Below are positions 1-7,900 of a stretch of DNA of 9,203 nucleotides, in pieces; the first letter of the stretch is position 1, and the number at the start of each line of letters is the position of its first letter. Location: assembly GCA_964549595.1 (NCBI GenBank), contig CAZJWK010000109.1:1-9203 (forward strand), given 5' to 3'. Below the pieces are notes generated by a model. The model had not been told where the DNA came from, searched no databases, and saw nothing but the letters and a program-made list of their open reading frames with translations. The stretch comes from CAZQQN01 sp964549595 (GTDB lineage: Bacteria; Bacteroidota; Bacteroidia; CAILMK01; CAYYUA01). A program made the translations under genes and the position numbers.

Positions 1-10
1 CCTTTCATTC

Positions 11-130
11 AACCAAAAGCCCTAAAGCCACCAGCTAAAAGCTAATAGCCAATGGCTAACAACCCATCGCTAAAGGCCAACGGCTATAGGCTAATAGCCA
101 AATGCTAATAGTCAATCGCCATCAGTCAAA
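11..130. repeat. Degenerate 7-bp tandem repeat array, consensus RGCYAAN
   Basis: From position 26 to 130 the sequence divides into 15 consecutive 7-base units with no insertion or deletion, for example AGCTAAT at 40, AGCCAAT at 47, GGCTAAT at 89 and TGCTAAT at 103. G is present at unit position 2 in 14 of 15 units, C at position 3 in 13, T or C at position 4 in all, and A at position 5 in 14. Positions 1 and 7 vary freely. Two further poorer units (11-17 and an 8-base unit at 18-25) extend it to the left. Neighbouring units can form short odd palindromes, such as GGCTAATAGCC at 89-99. Seven is not a multiple of three and stops are frequent, so the array is not coding. It lies just downstream of the SPOR-like gene. 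Its function is unknown. Confidence 0.85.
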
Positions 131-193
131 ACAGCTTAAATTTTAAACTCTTATTCTTGTTCTTGCACTAAATACCCTTAAACTACTGCTCTT

Positions 194-841
194 TCAGTAA
201 CTTTCAATAATCTCAATTCGTCTACCATTTTCCTTTTTCACGATAAACGCATCTTTAAGGCCAATCCTATTGAGATCCCTGACAAAAGCCCGCGCAGCGT
301 TAGGTTTTTTGAATTTGCCCAAAGCCAGTTTTTTCATCTCCCCCTCATTGTGAAAAGTTAAATTGGTCACCTCTGAGCCGTACTTATCAAAATTAAAGCT
401 TCTAAAAGCCCCGATCTGGACCTCATAATAAATACCGGAAATATCAGCACCACCTTTTTGGGCGGAAGCCGATCCAGAAGTCGTAGTCCGGTTTTGCCTT
501 AATTCCTCAATTTTTTGTTTCTTCCTGGCTAAGCGGCTCTCAAGGGTATCCACTTTTTCATTAAGCTTCGATTTTTCCTTTTCAAGGTCTTTGACATCCG
601 ATTTGCCGATATAATCTTTTTTAAAGGTGAACTTCCATCCGTCATCACCCTGGTAAAATTGGTAATAAAATAAAAGGCCGGTAGAAACAAGAAAAAGTAT
701 GATAAAAAGGATTAGAAACCCAATTAGGGCACCTCGCCCATTTTCTTCGACTTCCTCGTAGTCTCCTTCATTGTTTTCCTCCTCTTCTTCCTTTGATTCT
801 TCATTCCTGTACCGGTTTCTGGGATCTCTTTCTTCGACCAT
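194..841 (-). CDS. SPOR-like domain membrane protein with acidic tail and coiled coil
   Basis: With the ATG at 841 the protein has 215 residues. The order is a very acidic N-terminal tail (about 13-34, Glu-rich), one strongly hydrophobic membrane helix (about 37-60), a charged coiled-coil segment (about 82-116), a Ser/Thr/Gly/Ala-rich linker (118-135), and a C-terminal SPOR-like fold (about 137-205). The last is recognised from YYEVQIGAF, KLALGKF, the NAARAFVRDL helix and the DAFIV strand. SPOR domains bind denuded peptidoglycan glycan strands, often at division sites, so a type II inner-membrane protein with a periplasmic wall-binding end is likely. The exact role is unknown. A TTG codon at 871 would add ten residues but lies inside the -7 promoter element at 869-876, so the downstream ATG is preferred. 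The gene is separated from the upstream rhomboid gene by about 170 bp and appears to be transcribed on its own. Confidence 0.75.
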   Translation of the reverse strand: MVEERDPRNRYRNEESKEEEEENNEGDYEEVEENGRGALIGFLILFIILFLVSTGLLFYYQFYQGDDGWKFTFKKDYIGKSDVKDLEKEKSKLNEKVDTLESRLARKKQKIEELRQNRTTTSGSASAQKGGADISGIYYEVQIGAFRSFNFDKYGSEVTNLTFHNEGEMKKLALGKFKKPNAARAFVRDLNRIGLKDAFIVKKENGRRIEIIESY

Positions 842-868
842 TGCTGTAGGTTTTAAGGTTTCTGAAAA

Positions 869-901
869 CAAACATAATAAATTCCTTAAATATTGACCAA
901 A
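869..901 (-). promoter_or_regulatory. Bacteroidota-type promoter for the SPOR-like gene
   Basis: On the minus strand TTTG (901-898) is followed after 21 bases by TATGTTTG (876-869), a perfect match to TAnnTTTG. The predicted transcription start is near 862, giving a leader of about 20 bases before the ATG at 841. No experimental support is available from sequence alone. Confidence 0.6.
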
Positions 902-1012
902 AAGACAGGCTTATCATTTCATTTCATTATTTCAAAATAACCATTTAAGGAAGAAAACCGGATATTAAATATTTCCATCCAGCATTGGAGGAAAAGCTGT
1001 TTTGATTATAAA

Positions 1013-1783
1013 TTAGTTGAAACGCTTTATGTTCCAAGCCTTTAGCAATAAAAACCCAAACAACATTCCCCCTAAGTGGGCAAGATGGGCGATATTATCC
1101 TGTGGACCGCCTGCTATCTCAGAGTAAAGTTCTATTAAGGCAATACCAATCACGAAGTACTTGGCCTTTAGAGGAAACAAAAAGTACAGATAAATTCGCG
1201 TATTGGGGAAAAGAATACCGAAAGCCGCTAATACACCGTAAACCGCCCCGGAGGCTCCTACCGTAGGTATATTATAACTTTGGTAAAGGACTTCCATATT
1301 TTCCCGAATGGCTGGCGTAAGGTTATCCACTTCATACAAAATACTTTGAAATTCCTGTTTACTGGTCGCATTGGATAATTGGTCAAGTAAGGATCCGGAT
1401 ACCCCTGCCTGAAGCAATTCATTGTAAGCACTTAAATTCCCCAGGTAATTAACACCCAGGTAAAGGGCTGCAGCCCCCAAACCCGATACAAAGTAATAAA
1501 CGAAGAACCGTTGGGCACCGAGTACATTCTCAAGCACGCTTCCGAACATCCATAAAACGAACATATTGATAAGGATGTGAAAAAAACCGCCATGCATAAA
1601 AAGATGGGTAACCACCTGATAAGGGGCAAAATTGGCTGAGTTGGGTAAGTATAATCCAAGGTTCCGGACGAGGCTGATGCCGAATGTCCCGCTAAATACC
1701 AAAATGGCCAGAAAACATAAGCCATTAATAATCAGCAAATTCTTCACTACATCGGGTAAAATTCTAAAACCACCGGGTTGCAT
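1013..1783 (-). CDS. Rhomboid family intramembrane serine protease
   Basis: This 256-residue polytopic membrane protein carries the full rhomboid signature. A HxxxxHxxxN arrangement (H64, H69, N73) follows the first helices, the nucleophile Ser178 lies in GASGAVYG, and the catalytic His236 lies in AHLAHLGG near the C-terminus. Rhomboids cleave membrane-spanning substrates within or next to the bilayer using a Ser-His dyad. A hydrophilic stretch of about 60 residues (about 112-172) lies between the third helix and the serine-bearing helix. I recall similar insertions in other Bacteroidota rhomboids, so it is probably not a defect. The start ATG lies 8 bases after the mutL stop, implying co-transcription with mutL. 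The substrate cannot be deduced. The catalytic residues are intact, so an active protease is expected. Confidence 0.93.
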   Translation of the reverse strand: MQPGGFRILPDVVKNLLIINGLCFLAILVFSGTFGISLVRNLGLYLPNSANFAPYQVVTHLFMHGGFFHILINMFVLWMFGSVLENVLGAQRFFVYYFVSGLGAAALYLGVNYLGNLSAYNELLQAGVSGSLLDQLSNATSKQEFQSILYEVDNLTPAIRENMEVLYQSYNIPTVGASGAVYGVLAAFGILFPNTRIYLYFLFPLKAKYFVIGIALIELYSEIAGGPQDNIAHLAHLGGMLFGFLLLKAWNIKRFN

Positions 1784-1791
1784 GTTGGCAA

Positions 1792-3612
1792 TTAATTTTT
1801 TTCAAATTTCTTATCCAGGTCTTGCTGAGAAATGGAAATAAAAACAGGTTTTCCACCTGGCGTATAGTAAGGCATTTCGCAGGCAAAAAGTTTGTCGATC
1901 AGCATTTGTAAAGCTTCCGGAGCATCACTTGATTCCCCTTTCTGACCGGCATTAATGGCCAACGAACGAGCGAGGTTATCCCTTTTTTCCAGCTTTGCAT
2001 TTTTTTGATTGTGCTTATAATCCTCTAACAATTGTTCAAATAAGGTTTGTACCTTACCCACATTTAAGTCAGCAGGAATGCCATTGATCAAAAAAGCATT
2101 TTTGCCGAATTCCTCAATTTCAAAGCCCAGTGCCTTAATGTCGGGTAATAAATCATAGACCAACTTCTTATCAGCAGGATTCAATTCAATCACCTCCGGA
2201 AAAAGCTGTTGCTGGGAAAAAGAAGACTGCTGCTCAAGGGCTTTTCTATAAGTCTCATACAAAATCCTTTGCCGGGCATAGGTTTGATGAATAATAATAA
2301 GCCCTGATTGGATAGGGGTTACGATATACTTATCCTGAACCTTAAGCAGGTTTTTAAAACCTTGTTGCTCGCTTTCATCAAAAACCGCCCCGGTTTCTTC
2401 TTGTTGGCTCTGTTCCTTTTTTTCCTGATCATCTTTAAGCCCCTCATAAAGGGTTTCCCAATCTTGCTTGTTGGCTTGGGATGCCTTCCCCGATATTGGC
2501 CCGGAAGTAACATTTTGACGACCGGCAGGGGGTTGAACCTGGAATGGGATCTTTTCTTTCGAATCGCTTCCGGTATCAGAAAGGTTCAAAGGGTTGCTTT
2601 CAAAATCCAGGGCCGGCGCCACATGATGCTGACTTAAAGCCCTTTTTATGGTGGGTTTTAATATGGCATAAATGGACTTCTCATCCTCAAATTTCACTTC
2701 GGATTTTGTGGGATGCACGTTGACATCAATACGCTGAGGTTCCATTTGAAAAAACAACACATAAAGGGGGTAATGCCCCTCAGGAATTAACCCTTCATAC
2801 GCTTTTACCACAGCATGGTTGAGGTAAGCACTTTTTATAAACCGGTTATTGACAAAGAAATATTGCTCACCCCGTGTTTTACGGGCAAATTCAGGCTTGC
2901 CAATGAAACCGCTAACGGAAAACAATTTGGTCTCCTCTTCTACGGGTACCAGGGCCTTCTCATACTTTTTACCAAAAACCTGGATGATCCGTTGTTTTAA
3001 ATTGGAGGGTTTAAGGTAATAAACCGTTTCCTTTCCATTTTTTAGGGTAAAGTGTATACCGGGATTAGCCAGTGCAATCCGTACAAATTCCTCCAAAACA
3101 TGCCGGTATTCAACATTATGGGACTTTAAAAAATTTTTCCTTGCGGGTGTATTGTAAAAAAGGTTTTTAACTGTTATGGCTGTGCCTTGTCCGCTGCTAA
3201 GGGGTTCGTGGTTTTTGACATCAGACCCTTCAACGACCAATTGGTTACCGATTTCGGCATCCCGGTGTTTGGTCTTGGTTTCAACCAATGAAACCGCTGC
3301 AATGGATGCCAATGCTTCGCCCCGAAAGCCAAGGGTATGTAACTGGTAAAGGTCATCAATCTTACTGATCTTAGAGGTCGCATGCCTCTCGAATGCCATT
3401 CGCAGATCAGTATCAGACATGCCCTTTCCATTGTCAATGACCTGGATAAGTTTTTTCCCGGCATCTTCTACCTGGACCTGAATATTATCCGCTTCGGCAT
3501 CGATGGCGTTTTCCAGCAATTCCTTGACTACCGAAGCAGGCCGTTGCACGACTTCCCCGGCAGCAATTTGATTAGCCAGGCTATCGGGTAATAATTGAAT
3601 GTAATCCGTCAT
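1792..3612 (-). CDS. mutL: DNA mismatch repair protein MutL
   Basis: MutL couples mismatch recognition by MutS to strand incision and excision. The protein has 606 residues. The N-terminal GHKL ATPase shows ELLENAIDA (31-39, Glu31 the likely general base), DNGKGM (60-65), HATSK (77-81), GFRGEAL (95-101), the LFYNTPARKNFL segment (151-162) and VNVHPTKSEVKF (297-308). A variable linker of about 330-415 precedes the C-terminal dimerisation domain (about 418-604). The position of the usual DQHAxxExxxxE endonuclease motif reads HQTYARQRILYE (442-453). The ACxR- and CPHGRP-like positions are also changed (ARSL at 548; TPGGKP at 584-589), so nicking activity seems lost, as in MutH-dependent MutL. 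The ATG at 3612 is preferred over a TTG at 3651: it begins the conserved sequence and overlaps the preceding stop by one base (TAATG), suggesting translational coupling. Confidence 0.96.
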   Translation of the reverse strand: MTDYIQLLPDSLANQIAAGEVVQRPASVVKELLENAIDAEADNIQVQVEDAGKKLIQVIDNGKGMSDTDLRMAFERHATSKISKIDDLYQLHTLGFRGEALASIAAVSLVETKTKHRDAEIGNQLVVEGSDVKNHEPLSSGQGTAITVKNLFYNTPARKNFLKSHNVEYRHVLEEFVRIALANPGIHFTLKNGKETVYYLKPSNLKQRIIQVFGKKYEKALVPVEEETKLFSVSGFIGKPEFARKTRGEQYFFVNNRFIKSAYLNHAVVKAYEGLIPEGHYPLYVLFFQMEPQRIDVNVHPTKSEVKFEDEKSIYAILKPTIKRALSQHHVAPALDFESNPLNLSDTGSDSKEKIPFQVQPPAGRQNVTSGPISGKASQANKQDWETLYEGLKDDQEKKEQSQQEETGAVFDESEQQGFKNLLKVQDKYIVTPIQSGLIIIHQTYARQRILYETYRKALEQQSSFSQQQLFPEVIELNPADKKLVYDLLPDIKALGFEIEEFGKNAFLINGIPADLNVGKVQTLFEQLLEDYKHNQKNAKLEKRDNLARSLAINAGQKGESSDAPEALQMLIDKLFACEMPYYTPGGKPVFISISQQDLDKKFEKN

Positions 3613-3974
3613 TAAACATTCCCTAATTTTTTCACAAAGACCAAGAAACAAAGGAAAATACCCCCTATGGTCACATAACCTCCTATATACCCGGCATAAT
3701 AGATAAGTGGCAAGGTTAACATACCGATAAGCATCAATACCCGATAAGAACTATTCTGGGCATAGATTCGCTTCTTATGTTGTTGCTGAAGCCGCTCTCT
3801 GAACTTACCGGAAATTCGACTATTGCGTTCCTGTACAGCGCCCTGATCAAACTTAAGCCGTTTTTCCGAAAACTTACGCCTTTTATCCTTTTTAGGATCA
3901 TAATACAATGGCTTGTAGTCAAAACGGTTATGAGCCGGTAAGTTTATGAATGAAGGCAATTTAGACCCAAACAT
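3612..3974 (-). CDS. Small two-helix membrane protein encoded upstream of mutL
   Basis: This is a 120-residue protein of unknown function. Residues 1-76 are hydrophilic and very basic (KKDKRRKFSEKRLKF at 28-42, then a Gln/Lys/Arg-rich stretch). They are followed by two adjacent hydrophobic helices (about 77-95 and 97-115) and a short basic end, suggesting a small inner-membrane hairpin with a cytoplasmic basic domain. Its TAA stop shares one base with the mutL ATG, and it is first in the inferred operon with mutL and the rhomboid gene. From memory, Bacteroidota genomes often carry a short membrane protein here, sometimes mis-named after the nearby riboflavin gene ribH; I cannot confirm homology. 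Nothing in it resembles a repair enzyme, so its link to mutL may be positional only. The ATG at 3974 sits just after a good promoter. Confidence 0.75.
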   Translation of the reverse strand: MFGSKLPSFINLPAHNRFDYKPLYYDPKKDKRRKFSEKRLKFDQGAVQERNSRISGKFRERLQQQHKKRIYAQNSSYRVLMLIGMLTLPLIYYAGYIGGYVTIGGIFLCFLVFVKKLGNV

Positions 3975-3991
3975 GTATAGTAAATTTTAAG

Positions 3992-4023
3992 CAAATTTAG
4001 CGATAATGAATGCTTTAAAGAAA
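3992..4023 (-). promoter_or_regulatory. Bacteroidota-type promoter for the mutL operon
   Basis: On the minus strand TTTC (4023-4020) is followed after 20 bases by TAAATTTG (3999-3992), a perfect TAnnTTTG element. The predicted start is near 3985, about 10 bases before the ATG at 3974. The -33 element is one base off TTTG. Confidence 0.6.
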
Positions 4024-4225
4024 TGACATTCCACATTGGCCACCATAATGCTGCAAAAATCCTGCTGTCATTCTGCCAACCAAAACCAAAGTTTTTAATA
4101 GGGACACGTTAAAAAATTCAGGTTTTCAAGAGCAAATCATGAAGGTTTTGGGCCTGAAAACCAAATTATCAGAATTTTAAATCATTGATTAAACTCCCCC
4201 CCCATTCAAGATTATCCCAAAAGAA

Positions 4226-4257
4226 TTAGGAAATCGGGAAAAAACGTTTTAAATTTG
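4226..4257 (+). promoter_or_regulatory. Bacteroidota-type promoter for rplU-rpmA
   Basis: TTAG (4226-4229) is followed after 20 bases by TAAATTTG (4250-4257), a perfect TAnnTTTG -7 element identical to the one driving the divergent operon. The predicted start near 4263 leaves a short A-rich leader before the ATG at 4279, with no clear Shine-Dalgarno sequence, as is common in this phylum. Confidence 0.65.
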
Positions 4258-4278
4258 CACCTTTAAAAGAATAAAGCT

Positions 4279-4593
4279 ATGTACGCTATTGTCGAGATCG
4301 GTGGAAAACAACTTAAGGTTGAGAAAGAAACTACCGTTTACGTAAACCGCTTAAAAGCGGAAGAAGGAGAAGAGGTAGGATTTGACAAGATTTTATTGGT
4401 CGAAGATGATAAAGGTAATGTGACCGTTGGCCAACCTACCGTGGAAGATGCCAAAGTAACCGGAAAGGTCCTTCAGCATTTAAAGGACGATAAAGTAACC
4501 GTTTTTAAGAAAAAGCCCAGAAGGGGTTACAGAAAGAAAAACGGGCACAGGCAATATTTAACACAATTACAAATTGAAAACATCCAAAAGTAA
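4279..4593 (+). CDS. rplU: 50S ribosomal protein L21 (bL21)
   Basis: This 104-residue protein is of normal length for bL21, a structural protein of the large ribosomal subunit that contacts 23S rRNA. It begins MYAIVEIGGKQLKVEK, the family's hallmark N-terminus. It ends in the basic RNA-binding segment KKKPRRGYRKKNGHRQYLTQ (about 77-96), which corresponds to the classic F-K-R-K-R-R-K-x-Y-x-R-x-x-G-H-R-Q pattern. The rpmA start follows the stop after 6 bases, the usual bacterial rplU-rpmA arrangement. A Bacteroidota-type promoter sits directly upstream. The sequence appears intact and ordinary. Confidence 0.98.
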   Translation: MYAIVEIGGKQLKVEKETTVYVNRLKAEEGEEVGFDKILLVEDDKGNVTVGQPTVEDAKVTGKVLQHLKDDKVTVFKKKPRRGYRKKNGHRQYLTQLQIENIQK

Positions 4594-4599
4594 GCTGCT

Positions 4600-4854
4600 A
4601 TGGCACATAAAAAAGGTGTAGGGAGTACACAGAATACCCGGGACACCATTGGTAAGCGTTTAGGCGTAAAGGTCTTTGGCGGGCAACGTGCAAAAGCCGG
4701 AAATATCATTGTTCGGCAGAGGGGTACCAAGCATCATCCCGGAGACAATGTGGGAATGGGTAAAGACCATACCCTGTTTGCCCTTAAAAATGGTACGGTT
4801 GCATTCAATAGGAAACAAGACCGCTCCTATGTAACTGTTATCCCGGAAGAATAA
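4600..4854 (+). CDS. rpmA: 50S ribosomal protein L27 (bL27)
   Basis: The 84-residue protein starts MAHKKGVGSTQNTRD and continues with KRLGVKVFGGQ, AGNIIVRQRGTKHHPG and GMGKDHTLFAL, all diagnostic of bL27. The flexible N-terminus of bL27 reaches the peptidyl-transferase centre and contacts tRNA there. It starts directly with MAHKK, so there is no Firmicutes-type cleavable N-terminal extension. The usual serine-lysine stretch after GVGS reads TQNTRDTIGKRLG here, a modest variation. It is co-transcribed with rplU and followed after 25 bases by a strong hairpin terminator. In many bacteria obgE follows; here the next gene is convergent and unrelated. Confidence 0.98.
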   Translation: MAHKKGVGSTQNTRDTIGKRLGVKVFGGQRAKAGNIIVRQRGTKHHPGDNVGMGKDHTLFALKNGTVAFNRKQDRSYVTVIPEE

Positions 4855-4879
4855 GCTTACCCCAATAAAGGCATCATTC

Positions 4880-4910
4880 AAAAAAAGTCCCGAAAAACGG
4901 GACTTTTTTT
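4880..4910. terminator. Bidirectional intrinsic terminator between rpmA and the protease gene
   Basis: A stem GTCCCG (4887-4892) pairs with CGGGAC (4898-4903) around an AAAAA loop. It is flanked by seven A residues on the left (4880-4886) and seven T residues on the right (4904-4910). Because the A and T tracts are symmetric, it works as a rho-independent terminator for rpmA on the plus strand and for the convergent protease gene ending at 4938 on the minus strand. Confidence 0.93.
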
Positions 4911-4937
4911 ATGACCAAAATTTCCGGATCAGCAGCT

Positions 4938-7900
4938 TTATTGCTTAATAAGTTTAATCCGCCTAACGCCATTCGATTTAACCAACTCAAGGTAATAAAT
5001 ACCGGCTTCCTGGTTTTTTAAATTGATTTCTGTGGCTGACTGATCGACTTCTGTTTCATTGAAAACCACCTTTCCACGGCTGGAAATAACCCGGAAGTAC
5101 CTTAGCCGTTCAGGATTGGCTGAATTTAAGTGGTATATCCCCTCACTGGGATTAGGGAAAACACTAATGGTTGGGTTATCGGGATGGGCAACGCTGCTGG
5201 ATTGTTTTTCATATTGATAAGGGTCTGAAGACCTTCCACAATTGATATAATCGCCATAAACAAATACCTGGTAACTGCCCTCAGCCGTTAAATTAATACT
5301 TGATCCGTTTTGGCCACTTAGCTGGTTACCGTCCCGGAACCATTGGTAATTCTGGTAATTTCCCTGCACAACCAATTTATCACCCTGTTTTTGAATGACA
5401 GGCTTTGAAGGCCGGGGTGCCACTTTGGAGACCATGGGGACCACATAAGCCATCTGAAAAAATGGCGCTTCGTTATTGGCTTTGTCATACTGGCCATTTT
5501 GATTCCAATCAACATAATCCTGTTCGTTCCCATCCGGTCTGGGTTGCCATTGATTAGTCAGATTAGAAGAAGCATGCCGGCGATAGGCCTTGCCAAGAGA
5601 AGCTTCTCCGGCCCTTGGATTATTTGAAGTACCGACATTTTCAAAGTAACCCACAATACCAGCAGAATCAAGCCTGGAGCCATGGTAACGAACCCCTATG
5701 AAAAATTTCTGATTGATCATTATTCCGGGTTTAAAGGTAAGAAAACGAGCGGCATTTTGGGTAGAATTGTAATCCCCGCTGGGGGACAGGGAATTATTAG
5801 TGGTTCTTTGGCCCCGCCACAAAACAGGACCCGAGGGGAAACCATTAACATCCAAAGTCCGTACATAGACTTCAAACGTGTCAAAATTCCCGGAATTATT
5901 TTCGTGGGTTACGCCCACATAAAACGAATCGAGTTTCATAGGAAAATCCGCAGAAAATTGCTCGCCATCCCGGTTTATCCAGTCAGTAATGGCTTCACCC
6001 GCCTCTGTAAGTTTAAACCGGCTGGACGGGGTTTGTGCGTATTCATCTTTTAACTGCCAGATAAAACCCGAATTGGCACTACCTGCTTGCACATAATCAA
6101 TCATGTTGACTCCCCAGCAAGCCCCCGGATCATAACTCCCAAATTGAAAAGCCCATCCTTCACTGGAAAAAGAACCGTCTGTTTTGAAACGGAGCATAAT
6201 TTGATCAGTACCCGTATTTATGGTCGCAGGTTTATTCTGCCCTGTCAATTGACGGATCAATTGATTATTGGTTGAATGGCCTTCGTAAATAAAGAGCGTA
6301 TCACCGGGATTAGCAGTATTGAACTTGGTAAAATCCAAATGCAGAGGCTTGCCATTCGGAGCCGTTAATTCCCAGTAACAATTCGCATTATTCGCATAAG
6401 CATCACCTCCGCTACCATCATCTAAAAAGCCATAGTTTTTATTGATCTCTGTGGTATCCTGGCAAGTAACGTTAACAGAACTGGTGGCAAGGCCGGAAAG
6501 CACCAGCCCCAATTCCTGGGAACTACCGGATAAATTCCCTTTATGATCAATTTGGATGGTATAAGTAGCTCCGGGAACGGGATTCCTGACAATGACCTGC
6601 TCCACATTATCGGTCTTATTATCTCCTTTAGTGGCTGCATTAGAAGGATTAGCCGGATCCAATTTCCAGGGGTAATAGGTTTGGTTGGTGGAATCCATGA
6701 TGCGTAAATCCAGATCATTGACCAACATTTTCTGATTCGGATCTAAACTTGCAGAAGGAGGTGTTCCCTTTTCATCGGACCAGGATATGGTAGCCACAAG
6801 GGGTTCCTGTCCATCTGCCGTAACCTTAAAGCTTGAAGTGCTATTGTCCTGCAGGGTTAGTAACTGCAGGTTGTTTTGCGAAGTATCATTGATGATCAGG
6901 TTAGCAGCCTTTTTGGCATTCATCAATCCCCAGCCAAACTTGTAATCGGGCCCGGGTGCATTCCCGGCTTCATCAGCTGTATGAATAGCCAGGGCTTTTA
7001 ATAAAGCTGCCTTCATTGGGGTACCACCGTTTATATCCTTAAATAAAGATTGCAGCAAAGCCAGTGATCCGGTTACATTCGGTGCTGACATGGACGTGCC
7101 ACTTTTCTTCGTATATGCTTGGTCATTATTATCATCCGTGGATTTTAAGCTTTTGCCATTGCCTACCAAATCCGGTTTTATACGACCATCATCGGTTGGT
7201 CCCCAACTACTGAATTTGGTTATTTTAACGTCAGACGGGCTTGAATACCCCCCCGGTATATCCTTAACCGCACCCACTGTAAGGATATTCTTGGCAGTTC
7301 CTTTAGGCGGAATACAGTCATACTTCCCATCGGCATCCCTTTCCTTCGTGGTTTTTACCCAATCAAACTGATTGTTTCGATAATAATGGGGATCACCAGA
7401 ATTGGGGCCATCGTCATTCCGATCGTTACCGGCAGATTTTACTATCAGGTAATAAGGGGCATTGTTGGCAATCTCATCCCAACGTTCAGCGTTTGAATTA
7501 TAAAACCCAAAACGATAATCTTCTGATTCATTGATATTTTTATTGCCATACCACAGCCAGGCGCTCGAGTCATCCACATAACGAAATCCTGTAATCCTGC
7601 CATAAGAATGATTGGAAAGATATAAACCGCCGCTTGCAGCAGTCGACATTTCAGATTCATCATTAATCCAACTGTAGGCATCCAATTCCGCTTTGTAAGC
7701 CATTCCCTGCACGCCGGGTTCTTTTCCTTCGGCTACAATGGTCCCGGCCACATGAGTAGCATGCTCACTTATTCGTGAGGAATTATCTCTCTGGACTACG
7801 CGACCACTGAATTCCTGATGGGTATTTAACACTTTACCGCCATCCCATTCTCCAATGGTTTCCCCAAAACCGGTTAGTCCAAGATTGGTTTGCCCACCAG

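Larger units (their letters stand above)
3975..4278. other. Divergent intergenic region between the mutL operon and rplU
   Basis: These 304 bases carry no plausible gene. They hold a minus-strand promoter at the left end (3992-4023) and a plus-strand promoter at the right end (4226-4257). Between them are an 8-bp inverted repeat GGTTTTCA/TGAAAACC (4121-4128 and 4155-4162), the small odd palindrome AATCATTGATT (4180-4190), and a run of eight C residues (4196-4203). None is a recognised operator. A ribosomal-protein leader structure for rplU seems unlikely because the predicted leader is only about 15 bases long. Confidence 0.6.

Noticed and set aside
11..130. CRISPR array
   Set aside because: Units are 7 bp with no spacers and no nearby cas genes; this is a simple degenerate tandem repeat.
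2308..2637. 109-codon plus-strand open frame inside mutL
   Set aside because: It is antisense to an intact mutL, and its hydrophobic runs come from Lys/Glu-rich codons of the linker read on the other strand.
3613..3651. N-terminal extension of MutL from a TTG at 3651
   Set aside because: The extra 13 residues are not MutL-like, and the ATG at 3612 begins the conserved sequence and overlaps the upstream stop by one base.
4050..4079. Sigma-54-like minus-strand TTGG-N10-GC pattern (4079-4064)
   Set aside because: Only TTGGCA and the GC match; the T residues expected before GC are absent. A better housekeeping promoter lies nearer the gene.
5682..6053. 123-codon plus-strand open frame inside the protease gene
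   Set aside because: It is antisense to a continuous, domain-rich coding sequence, with no promoter, no ribosome binding site and no motif.
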